Shown piece after piece: positions 1 through 5,873 of a DNA stretch of 5,873 nt. The stretch spans positions 1 through 5,873 of the forward strand of contig JALULU010000378.1 of assembly GCA_027040585.1 (NCBI GenBank). The letters are read 5' to 3'. Within the stretch, counting starts at the first letter, position 1. Each line of letters starts with the position of its first letter. Both the position numbers and the translations under genes were made by a program. The notes under the pieces are model-generated. The model was not told where the DNA came from and did no database searches. It saw only the letters and a list, made by a program, of their open reading frames with translations. The stretch is from Acidobacteriota bacterium. Its GTDB lineage: Bacteria > Acidobacteriota > JAAYUB01 > JAMOQF01.

Positions 1-572
1 CCACTTCTCCCATAGGTGATTTCTTACTATATCAAATGTTAAGAACCTTTAAATTGGCAATTTATAGTGATAAGAATGCCGGACATTTTGGTCTATCACT
101 TAAAAACTATACCCATTTTACATCTCCTATTAGAAGGTATGCTGATCTAATAAATCATAGAATCTTAAAGAAGGCAATAAAGGGAGGTAAAAAACCAAAA
201 TTAGAACTGAATAAAATTGCAAAATACATTTCTGAAAGGGAAAAAAAGTCAACAGATGCTGAAAGAGAAACAATAAAGTATGAAAAATGCAAATTTATGG
301 AAGAAAAAATGGGAGAAGATTTTGAAGGATATGTTAGCTTTGTAAGGGAAAATGGCTTTTATGTGGAATTGATTAAATTTTTTGTAGAAGGATTTGTTCC
401 AATATACACCTTAAAAGGATATTTCATATTTAATGAAAAAAAACAGCAGTTAAAAGCTGAGACGGGGAAACTTAAATTCTCCCCTGGTGATAAGGTATTG
501 ATTAAAGTTGTAGGAATTGATGTTGCAAGCCTTAAAATTGAATTTCAACTCATTAAAAAACTTAATCAATAA
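1..572 (+). CDS. rnr: Ribonuclease R, C-terminal part (5' end outside window)
   Basis: RNase R is a processive 3'-to-5' exoribonuclease that degrades structured RNA and takes part in RNA quality control in the cytoplasm. The frame is open from base 3 to the TAA at 570-572, giving 189 residues with no start in the window, so the ATG at 36 is internal. Residues 1-60 are the end of the catalytic RNB domain. They include GHFGLSLKNYTHFTSPIRRY, the family signature whose arginine pair lies at the active site. Residues from about 105 to 185 form an S1 RNA-binding domain (GEDFEGYVSFVRENGFYVEL, then FVEGFVP, a GDKV turn and a final KIEFQLI) that matches the RNase R S1 layout closely. The protein stops about five residues after the S1 domain, so it lacks the basic tail of the E. 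coli enzyme. Its stop codon overlaps that of the convergent zincin gene. RNase II is less likely because of the fit to RNase R in both domains. Confidence 0.95.
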   Translation, partial: TSPIGDFLLYQMLRTFKLAIYSDKNAGHFGLSLKNYTHFTSPIRRYADLINHRILKKAIKGGKKPKLELNKIAKYISEREKKSTDAERETIKYEKCKFMEEKMGEDFEGYVSFVRENGFYVELIKFFVEGFVPIYTLKGYFIFNEKKQQLKAETGKLKFSPGDKVLIKVVGIDVASLKIEFQLIKKLNQ

Positions 573-940
573 CCTATTTTATGTAAATACTCATCACTCA
601 TACCAAAGTGATGACCTATTTCATGAACTACAGTTTTTACCGCAATTCTTTTCACATCATCAACATTCCTCGAAACATACAGTATTGGTTCCATATAAAT
701 TGAAATTTTTGCAGGTGGTACAAAAGGGGAAAATGAACTCCTATCACCAATGGGAACTCCTTGATATAATCCAAAAAGTTGATAGCTGCTTTTTAGACCC
801 AACTCCTTTAAAACAGATACGTCCGCTCTTTCTTCAACTACCACCACAAGATTATCAAAAAACTTCTTAAACTCTTCGGGGATCTCTTCTAATCCTATAA
901 AAACTATCTCCTCAAATTCATCTTTGCTTAGTCTTAGCAC
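566..940 (-). CDS. Zincin_1-type (DUF1025-like) small metallopeptidase
   Basis: This is a predicted cytoplasmic zinc metallopeptidase of 124 residues; the substrate is unknown. The C-terminus carries the family hallmark HEIGHHFGMSDEYL at residues 106-119. His106 and His110 are zinc ligands, Glu107 is the catalytic base and Asp116 is the likely third ligand. The middle shows the other family landmarks: FGLYQGVPIGDRS and a KISIYMEPI strand. No signal peptide or membrane segment is visible. I chose GTG at 940 because the family normally begins just before the SKDEFEEIV helix. A TTG at 985 would add 15 mostly Lys/Arg residues and has no ribosome binding site. The only Shine-Dalgarno-like bases before the GTG (AGGA, 955-958) are rather far, so translation may depend on coupling to the upstream gene, which it overlaps by 23 bp. 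The TGA stop at 566-568 overlaps the stop of rnr. Membership of the family is clear; proteolytic activity is inferred from the motif. Confidence 0.85.
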   Translation of the reverse strand: MLRLSKDEFEEIVFIGLEEIPEEFKKFFDNLVVVVEERADVSVLKELGLKSSYQLFGLYQGVPIGDRSSFSPFVPPAKISIYMEPILYVSRNVDDVKRIAVKTVVHEIGHHFGMSDEYLHKIGY

Positions 941-2690
941 CTTTTTCTTTAATTTCCTTTTTTTCTTTAATCTTATTGATAACAAAATCTACAAATTTAT
1001 CAACAGCAGATGAAAGATATTTTTTATTTATTTTTCCCTTTGTATAAACATTGAAATTTTCAACATAGGAAAATCTATAGTTGGAAAACATTTCCTCAGG
1101 TGTAATATTATGAGGAAGTGTAAAACTATCAGAATTTTTACCCTTCCTCAATTTATAAAGGATTGAGCTGTTGCTTAAATTTAATATATCTCCATACGAT
1201 AGAGAAATTAAATTTTTCCCTTTAATTAAAGGAAGGATATCTTTACTTATTCCATATTCTGCACTTTCTAATTCATTTTCAAGATTTTCAAGTGCTTTTT
1301 TACTTAAGGAAAGTGCAAAAAAGTTCTCTTCAACCAAAACAGGTACTCTAAAATCTTTATAATTAAAAACATATAAAGGATATTTTCCTATTTTATCCTT
1401 TTTAATATTTAAATCTTTATATTTCATCCCCTCTAAAGCGTTAACCAACTTATCCACTAATTTTATATCCTTGGGAAAAAATATCTGAACCCATGAGTCT
1501 CTACTTGAAACATCTCCTTTATAATTTGAAAGAAATATAAAATCATTCCCAAGGAGATTAAAAATTTCGGAAGTAGTCAATCCTACATAAATAGAAGTCT
1601 GCATATCAGCCATTCCCATAAGACCATTTATAAGGCTCTTCATCTGATCTCCAAAGGAATCAGAAAGTAATGACTTTAAATTCTCTACAAATTTAAAAAT
1701 GGGAAATCTTGAAAAGAGCAGTGTATCATATCCTCTGGGGACATTTGACAAAACCTTTTCATAATTCTTATCCTCTTTATAAAATTTCAAAAGGTTTCCA
1801 ATAAAAGTAAACTTAGAATCATTCATTTTCAAAACTTCTCTATCGTCAAAAAATTTACCCTTATCTTTAAACTCAATGAAATAATATTTCAAATTTAAAA
1901 TGCCAAGATTTGTAATAAATTTATTTAAATTCTCTTGAGTAAAGAATTTTTCAAACATCTGAGAAAAAGGATTCTTATTCTCTCTTTTATTTTTATCTTC
2001 CTTCTTAAAAGCAACTTTCTTAACATTATTCTTACCTATATTTTTTAAAGAGTAATCAATAAATCTCTTTAAAAAAGCAAAGTCTACAAACAATATGGAT
2101 TTCTTTTTTAAAGTTCCATCACTTAAATTTGAAAAGATTCTTTTATCATTTCTAATATCATATCCCTTTTCAGCAAGATAGTCAGAAATACATTCTTTTA
2201 CTGAACCTGCACTACCAAAAAGTATCACCTCGTTTTTATCACTGTGAGCAAATTCAATATTTTTATTTTTATATGTTGGAATAGAATAAATTAAAAAATT
2301 AGATAATTTTACAACAGGCATTTTTTTATTTTTTGAAATATCTTTTAAAATTAATTCCTTAACCTCTTCATATGCCTTTTTATCCTTAAAAGAAATTACA
2401 GAAGTAAATGTGAGTCTACCTTTCTCATAATTTTGAGGAAATTTAACACCTAAGCCAATATCTGAATTTGCCAAATTGTTATTATTAAGAACTTCTATCC
2501 ATGAGCTACTTTTCTTACTATTAGCTAAAATTTTTGAAATATTAGTGAGAAATATTTTATTAAAATCGTGCATATCAGTTGAAACAAAAACAAAATCAGC
2601 ATTTGCAGGTAAAAATTTTTCTATGTTAGTTCCAAAAGAAAAACATAAGAATATGGACAAGAATAACACCAAAACATAAAACTTCTTCAT
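918..2690 (-). CDS. Exported protein with two similar halves, possibly DUF3352-like
   Basis: I do not recognise a characterised function. The 590-residue product starts with a Sec signal peptide: MKK, a hydrophobic stretch at residues 4-19, and likely cleavage after SFG near residue 20. There is no proper lipobox around Cys16. No other membrane segment is obvious, so it is probably periplasmic or extracellular. Two regions, about 27-210 and 315-505, follow the same pattern. Each opens with a short strand after a Pro (LPANADFVFV; NVPRGYDTLLF). Each continues with a strand ending in FKD or PKD, a helix, a strand ending in IYS or LYV, a DKNEVILFGS or EENFFALSLS strand, a helix, and a final strand with Asp (ILFVDF; ISLSYGDIL). 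The pattern recalls DUF3352 proteins, but this is tentative. A charged linker (about 216-242) separates the halves and a Lys/Glu-rich tail ends the protein. ATG 2690 is preferred over ATG 2711 because GGAG lies six bases upstream. It sits between two metalloprotease genes. Confidence 0.8.
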   Translation of the reverse strand: MKKFYVLVLFLSIFLCFSFGTNIEKFLPANADFVFVSTDMHDFNKIFLTNISKILANSKKSSSWIEVLNNNNLANSDIGLGVKFPQNYEKGRLTFTSVISFKDKKAYEEVKELILKDISKNKKMPVVKLSNFLIYSIPTYKNKNIEFAHSDKNEVILFGSAGSVKECISDYLAEKGYDIRNDKRIFSNLSDGTLKKKSILFVDFAFLKRFIDYSLKNIGKNNVKKVAFKKEDKNKRENKNPFSQMFEKFFTQENLNKFITNLGILNLKYYFIEFKDKGKFFDDREVLKMNDSKFTFIGNLLKFYKEDKNYEKVLSNVPRGYDTLLFSRFPIFKFVENLKSLLSDSFGDQMKSLINGLMGMADMQTSIYVGLTTSEIFNLLGNDFIFLSNYKGDVSSRDSWVQIFFPKDIKLVDKLVNALEGMKYKDLNIKKDKIGKYPLYVFNYKDFRVPVLVEENFFALSLSKKALENLENELESAEYGISKDILPLIKGKNLISLSYGDILNLSNSSILYKLRKGKNSDSFTLPHNITPEEMFSNYRFSYVENFNVYTKGKINKKYLSSAVDKFVDFVINKIKEKKEIKEKGAKTKQR

Positions 2691-2696
2691 AAAAAA

Positions 2697-2700
2697 CTCC
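2697..2700 (-). promoter_or_regulatory. Ribosome binding site fixing the exported protein start at ATG 2690
   Basis: GGAG on the minus strand, then six T residues, then ATG at 2690, which gives a clean signal peptide (MKKFYVLVLF). The upstream in-frame ATG at 2711 is preceded only by A-rich sequence with no such site. Confidence 0.75.
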
Positions 2701-2715
2701 TTTATACTCATTTTT

Positions 2716-3672
2716 TTACTTCATTATTGTAATAGGAATGGGAATAAATGTCAAAATAAAAACCAGAAGGGAAACCACACCTAATAAATATCTTTTAAAA
2801 TCTGGTTTTATGCTCTCAAAATAAAGAGGTGGGTGTTCTAATCCCAAAAAAAAGACAATAATGGCAAACAAAAGGTAAGAAGGTGTGGGCCATGATAATA
2901 AAGAAAGTAAAATTAAGCCAAAAAATGAAATAAGTGAAACTGCTTTGTGAATTTTCCTTCCAAAAAGCGAGTAAACTATATGTCCACCGTCCAATTGCCC
3001 AATTGGAAGCAAATTTAAACTTGTGGCAACGCATCCGATATACGCTGCCCAACCTATTGGATGCAAAATTATATCTTTTGCTCCAGGAAAAAATATTTTT
3101 TCTCCTAACTTAAAAATTAAAGGTTCTCCTAAAACTATATCGCCACTTTTCAAAGTAAGGTTTAGAACTGGATAAGATGCAAAAATTCCCAAAAATACTG
3201 CAGGCAATAGAAAAATAAATCCAGAAAGAGGACCCCCCGCCCCTACATCAAATAACTCCTTTCTATTTCTAAATGGTTCCTTAATTTTTATAAAGGCCCC
3301 AAGTGTACCAAAAGTCTGAAAAAATATGGGTACTGACGGAAAAGGTATTAAAAAAGGTGGTGTAGAATATAAATTGTGTTTTCTACACATAAAAAAATGA
3401 CCAAATTCATGTGCCAGGAGAACTACAATCAACGGAAAAGAGTAATAACTTCCTAAAATAATAAATTTAAGAGATATCAAATCTTTGAAAAGCAGTGTAA
3501 TAGAAAATGAATTATCTATTGCCGTTTTATATTCTAAAAACCAACCATATCCCGCCAGAGTTATAGTTACAGAGGAAAGAAATAATAAAAATAGCGCAAT
3601 AACAATATTTTTTCTCTCTCTTTTTAAATAATTCTGCTCCTTTTCTATATAAAACCAATTTTCTTGACTCAT
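2716..3672 (-). CDS. Site-2 protease family (M50) intramembrane metalloprotease, EGY-like
   Basis: This 318-residue integral membrane protein is predicted to cleave membrane-embedded substrates such as anti-sigma factors or signal-peptide remnants; its own substrate is unknown. The zinc site is intact: HEFGH at residues 88-92 (His88 and His92 ligands, Glu89 catalytic), plus Asn220 and Asp228 in LNLLPIGQLDGGH supplying the third ligand. Between them lie FGTLGAFIKIKEPFRNR and FDVGAGGPLSG, which resemble the plant and cyanobacterial EGY-type branch, and a conserved HPP follows at 280-282. Hydrophobic segments are visible at about 23-45, 67-87, 147-168, 205-223, 243-262, 264-278 and 294-316. There is no PDZ domain, so it is not a standard RseP. 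The start ATG directly follows the TAA of the HU-like gene with no Shine-Dalgarno sequence, which suggests translation by coupling. The next gene begins 25 bp after its stop. Confidence 0.93.
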   Translation of the reverse strand: MSQENWFYIEKEQNYLKRERKNIVIALFLLFLSSVTITLAGYGWFLEYKTAIDNSFSITLLFKDLISLKFIILGSYYSFPLIVVLLAHEFGHFFMCRKHNLYSTPPFLIPFPSVPIFFQTFGTLGAFIKIKEPFRNRKELFDVGAGGPLSGFIFLLPAVFLGIFASYPVLNLTLKSGDIVLGEPLIFKLGEKIFFPGAKDIILHPIGWAAYIGCVATSLNLLPIGQLDGGHIVYSLFGRKIHKAVSLISFFGLILLSLLSWPTPSYLLFAIIVFFLGLEHPPLYFESIKPDFKRYLLGVVSLLVFILTFIPIPITIMK

Positions 3673-3936
3673 TTAAAAATTTAGTTTTTTACCAGATCTA
3701 AATTTCACAGTTTTACCACTTTTAATTTGGACAACTTCATTTGTCCTTGGATTACGAGCAATCCCTGTTTTTTTATTCTTAACTAAAAATATTCCAAACC
3801 CTCTTAACTCCACTCTACCTTCATTCTTTAATCCATGCTTCACTTCACTAAAAAAAGTATCAATTATTTTCTTTGCCCTTGCTTTAGATACATCAAGTTT
3901 TCCAGAAAGAGCATTTTCCAGGTCATTTTTTATCAC
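3673..3936 (-). CDS. HU/IHF-family nucleoid DNA-binding protein
   Basis: This small basic protein (87 residues) should form a dimer that bends DNA with two beta arms, helping nucleoid packing and assembly of DNA complexes. The N-terminal helices span residues 2-40. The hallmark core RVELRGFGIF is at 41-50, followed by the DNA-binding arm with the conserved ARNPRTNE tip (Pro intercalates in family members) and the closing VKFRSGKKL. The length is normal for the family. The VELRGFGIF core looks somewhat IHF-beta-like, but HU and IHF cannot be separated here, so no symbol is given. I chose GTG at 3936, giving MIKNDLENAL, because AAGGAGG at 3942-3948 lies five bases upstream. The GTG at 3942 would sit directly on that site. 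It is the first gene after the intergenic gap and the TAA abuts the protease ATG, so it probably leads the operon. Confidence 0.95.
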   Translation of the reverse strand: MIKNDLENALSGKLDVSKARAKKIIDTFFSEVKHGLKNEGRVELRGFGIFLVKNKKTGIARNPRTNEVVQIKSGKTVKFRSGKKLNF

Positions 3937-3941
3937 TGTCA

Positions 3942-3948
3942 CCTCCTT
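3942..3948 (-). promoter_or_regulatory. Ribosome binding site fixing the HU-like start at GTG 3936
   Basis: The minus strand reads AAGGAGG, a near-perfect Shine-Dalgarno sequence, followed by five bases and GTG at 3936. It rules against the in-frame GTG at 3942, which overlaps its end. Confidence 0.85.
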
Positions 3949-3980
3949 AACCTAAATAAGATCACTAAACAAAAAAGTGA

Positions 3981-4008
3981 ATTATTACATAAAATAAAAA
4001 AAAATCAA
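3981..4008 (-). promoter_or_regulatory. Candidate sigma70-type promoter for the HU-like gene operon
   Basis: On the minus strand, TTGATT (4008-4003) and AATAAT (3986-3981) are 16 bp apart. They match the -35 consensus at 4 of 6 positions and the -10 consensus at 5 of 6. A TG two bases before the -10 (3989-3988) makes an extended -10. Transcription would start near 3975, leaving a leader of about 40 bases before GTG 3936. The region is so AT-rich that chance matches are easy, so this is a candidate only. Confidence 0.45.
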
Positions 4009-4014
4009 CGATTT
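3991..4014 (-). terminator. Possible weak terminator after the histidine kinase gene
   Basis: Eleven bases after the kinase stop, the minus strand has AAATC-GTT-GATTT (4014-4002), a 5-bp stem. It runs straight into six further T residues, one A and four T residues. The stem has only one G-C pair, so termination would be inefficient. The element also overlaps the candidate -35 box of the next operon. Confidence 0.25.
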
Positions 4015-4025
4015 AGAGTATCCCC

Positions 4026-5873
4026 TTACTGCTTTAACACTTTTAGCAAAAACTTCTTTATATCTTTAATATCAAAAGGCTTTTTCATAAAAAACTTTAT
4101 CTCAAAATCACTTCCAATTTTCTCACAAATATTTTCAAAAGAATATCCACTGGTAAAAACAAAATGCTCTATACCCTTTTCCTTAACAAAATTTTCTAAT
4201 AATTCTATATTATTACTTCCCACAATACTAAAATCTATGAAATAAATGTCATGAGATTTATCTTTAGTAAAAAAATCCCTAAATTCTTCAAATTTTGAAA
4301 AAGATGTAACAGAAATACCAAAATCAGATAAGCACTCTTCTAAAAATTCCCTTATGGAAGGTTCATCTTCAAGTAAAACCGCTTTGTAGTTCATATTATG
4401 AAAATCTATATCTTCATCAACTTCTATCTCCTCTTCTTCCTTATCATTATAAAGTGGCAAATAAACAAAAAAAGTTGTACCAACACCAACTTCTGATTTA
4501 ACTTCAATGAATCCACCATGTTTTTTAACAATTCCATAGACAGTACTTAAACCTAAGCCCGTTCCTTTACCAGGTTCTTTCGTAGTAAATAGAGGTTCAA
4601 AAATCTTATCAAGAACATCTTTTGGAATACCACTCCCTGTATCTTCAACTTTAATTAAAGCATATTCTCCCTTTTCAATTTTATATTTATCTAATATCTC
4701 TGGATCATCAACTCTTTTGCTTGTTAGATAAAACCTTATTTCCCCACCATTTTCCATTGCATCCTGAGAGTTAGTTGCAAGGTTTAATAATATCTGACCA
4801 ATTTGATTTTTATCTGCATATACAGGTGGTACTTCATCCAATTCATATATAACATCTATTCCCTTTTTTTTATAGTTCTTAAAAAATACTATAAAATCTT
4901 TTAATTCCTTCTTTAAATTTACAACTTCAAAATTTACAGGCACTTTTCTCGAAAAGATAAGTAAACTTCTCGTTATATTAACACCCCTTTCCACAGCGCT
5001 AAAAATATTATTTATTTTAGATTTTAATTCAATATCCAGATTTCCCCTTTTATAAATAAGGTCTAAATTTGCCTTAATTATAGAAAGAATATTATTAAAA
5101 TCGTGTGCCACGCCAGCAGTAAGTATCGCCATGCTTTCCAATTTTTGCATCTGTAAAAGCTGTTCCTCAAGTGATTTTCTCTCAGTAATATCTAAAAATG
5201 AAATTAAGTATCCTTCTTCACCTGCCATCTCAGTTTGCACAAAAGTCCCGGAAGCCACCAAATGCTTTTCTCTCTTATTCGGGGTTTTGATGACAAGAGT
5301 AAAAGTGTTGCTTTTTCCACTTTCCCATCCTTGTAAGTGTTTTTTAAACTTTTTAAATTCATCATTTGAGAGAAAAGGCCTTATTGAAACCGGTGTAATA
5401 CCCTTAAACTCAAGAATTTCTTTCATCCTACTATTTAAAAAAATAGTTTTTCCATTTTTTGAAAAAAACCATATGCCAACGTTAACATTTTCAATTAAAC
5501 TCTTATATTTTTTCTCAGAGATCTTTAATCGTATATTTACTTCAGTTAACTGATTAACCTTGGCCTCAAGGGAAGAAACCATTTTTTTTGATAACTCTTT
5601 AAAAACTTCTTTATCAAATACTTCCCTTTGCTTTACAGTATTTCTTTTGCCTTCAAGAAGAGCACCTATTTTATCCGGAAAGTTAAAAGGATCTATAGGC
5701 TTTGGAATAAAGTCAACACAGCCCACAGCAAAAGCCATATCCCTATTTTTCTTTGAAACCTTTGCAGAAATAGCCACTATAGGTATACTACTCAACTCAC
5801 CTGTAGATTTTAATCTCGTTGTGACCTCAAATCCATCTAAACCCGGTATGGCTATATCCATTAAAATTAAATC
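4026..5873 (-). CDS. Hybrid sensor histidine kinase REC-PAS-HisKA-HATPase-REC (5' end outside window)
   Basis: The 615 residues in the window belong to a cytoplasmic-looking two-component kinase; no membrane segment is seen. Numbering here starts at Met 5859-5861, four codons after the edge. Residues 1-70 are the second half of a receiver domain, with phosphoacceptor Asp2 in LMDIAIPGLDG, Ser32 and Lys54 (PKPID). A helical linker (80-115) leads to a PAS domain (116-228, ending DITERK). The HisKA domain has the phosphorylated His253 in GVAHDFNNIL. The ATPase domain is complete: N box (Asn360, Asn364), DTGSGIP (407-413), FEPLFTTK (421-428) and GKGTGLGL (431-438). After an acidic linker (475-486), a second receiver carries Glu498-Asp499, Asp543, Thr570 and Lys594. 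No DNA-binding domain is present, so output must pass to other proteins or to an unseen N-terminal part. The signal sensed by PAS is unknown. It lies upstream of the HU-like gene on the same strand but probably in a separate transcription unit. Confidence 0.95.
   Translation of the reverse strand, partial: DLILMDIAIPGLDGFEVTTRLKSTGELSSIPIVAISAKVSKKNRDMAFAVGCVDFIPKPIDPFNFPDKIGALLEGKRNTVKQREVFDKEVFKELSKKMVSSLEAKVNQLTEVNIRLKISEKKYKSLIENVNVGIWFFSKNGKTIFLNSRMKEILEFKGITPVSIRPFLSNDEFKKFKKHLQGWESGKSNTFTLVIKTPNKREKHLVASGTFVQTEMAGEEGYLISFLDITERKSLEEQLLQMQKLESMAILTAGVAHDFNNILSIIKANLDLIYKRGNLDIELKSKINNIFSAVERGVNITRSLLIFSRKVPVNFEVVNLKKELKDFIVFFKNYKKKGIDVIYELDEVPPVYADKNQIGQILLNLATNSQDAMENGGEIRFYLTSKRVDDPEILDKYKIEKGEYALIKVEDTGSGIPKDVLDKIFEPLFTTKEPGKGTGLGLSTVYGIVKKHGGFIEVKSEVGVGTTFFVYLPLYNDKEEEEIEVDEDIDFHNMNYKAVLLEDEPSIREFLEECLSDFGISVTSFSKFEEFRDFFTKDKSHDIYFIDFSIVGSNNIELLENFVKEKGIEHFVFTSGYSFENICEKIGSDFEIKFFMKKPFDIKDIKKFLLKVLKQ

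Noticed and set aside
517..870. Rightward 117-codon open frame following rnr
   Set aside because: It overlaps rnr and lies antisense to the zincin gene, whose family motifs are unmistakable. Its own product (His/Gln/Leu-rich) resembles nothing.
957..965. A_AAA_AAG slippery heptamer near the end of the exported protein gene, as a possible frameshift fusing it to the zincin
   Set aside because: The zincin lies in the +1 frame, not the -1 frame. A -1 slip here reads only Gly-Asn and then TAA, so no fusion results, and the gene is simply A-rich.
941..985. TTG start for the zincin gene adding 15 residues
   Set aside because: The extension is mostly Lys/Arg from an A-rich tract inside the upstream gene. 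It has no ribosome binding site, and family members begin near the GTG at 940.
2991..3006. Perfect inverted repeat CCAATTG-CC-CAATTGG
   Set aside because: It sits inside the protease gene exactly on the codons for the conserved PIGQLDG zinc-ligand motif, has no T tract and is best explained by coding constraint.
3835..4245. Rightward open frame across the HU-like gene and the end of the kinase gene
   Set aside because: It is antisense to two well-supported genes and to the intergenic promoter region. Its composition (Phe/Ser/Lys/Ile) is that of a shadow frame.
2558..5107. Shared short sequence ATTAAAATCGTG near 2562-2573 and 5093-5104
   Set aside because: Both copies encode His-Asp-Phe-Asn with the same AT-rich codons, in the exported protein and in the kinase His box. 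This is coincidence rather than a repeat element.
5131..5553. Rightward 140-codon open frame inside the kinase gene
   Set aside because: It is antisense to the PAS region of a clear histidine kinase, and no family motif or ribosome binding site supports it.

Overview
The window is an AT-rich bacterial chromosome segment (about 30% GC by eye) coding for proteins rich in Lys, Ile, Phe and Asn. It carries six protein genes, two of them cut by the window edges. It shows no tRNA, rRNA, CRISPR array, transposase or phage gene. RNase R, an HU/IHF-type protein, a hybrid histidine kinase and a secreted protein with a Sec signal peptide all point to a bacterium. The phylum cannot be fixed from this sequence. 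The hybrid kinase with an AHDFNN-type His box suggests a free-living, low-GC, probably Gram-negative-type lineage, but that is inference.

Layout. At the left edge, the 3' end of an RNase R gene (end of the RNB domain plus the S1 domain) runs rightward. Everything else runs leftward. Read in the direction of transcription from the right edge, these are: a large hybrid histidine kinase (receiver, PAS, HisKA, ATPase, receiver) whose 5' end is missing; a gap of about 90 bp with a plausible promoter; an HU/IHF-family protein; an EGY-like site-2 protease (M50 intramembrane metalloprotease); a 590-residue exported protein with two similar halves (tentatively DUF3352-like); and a small Zincin_1-type metallopeptidase. 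The last gene meets RNase R tail to tail, and the two stop codons overlap.

How the genes may work together. The four genes from the HU-like protein to the zincin are packed like one transcription unit: the first two abut as TAA|ATG, the next gap is 25 bp, and the last pair overlaps by 23 bp. The unit joins a nucleoid protein, an intramembrane protease, a secreted protein and a soluble metalloprotease. The protease and exported-protein part could form an envelope-related module, but nothing in the sequence proves a functional link. The kinase has no DNA-binding output in the window and may act through a phosphorelay with a partner elsewhere. Several starts were set by ribosome binding sites and differ from the longest possible reading frames: GTG at 3936, ATG at 2690 and GTG at 940.

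Most of the content belongs to known families. The least explained gene is the duplicated exported protein, and the most unusual context is its placement between two metalloproteases.
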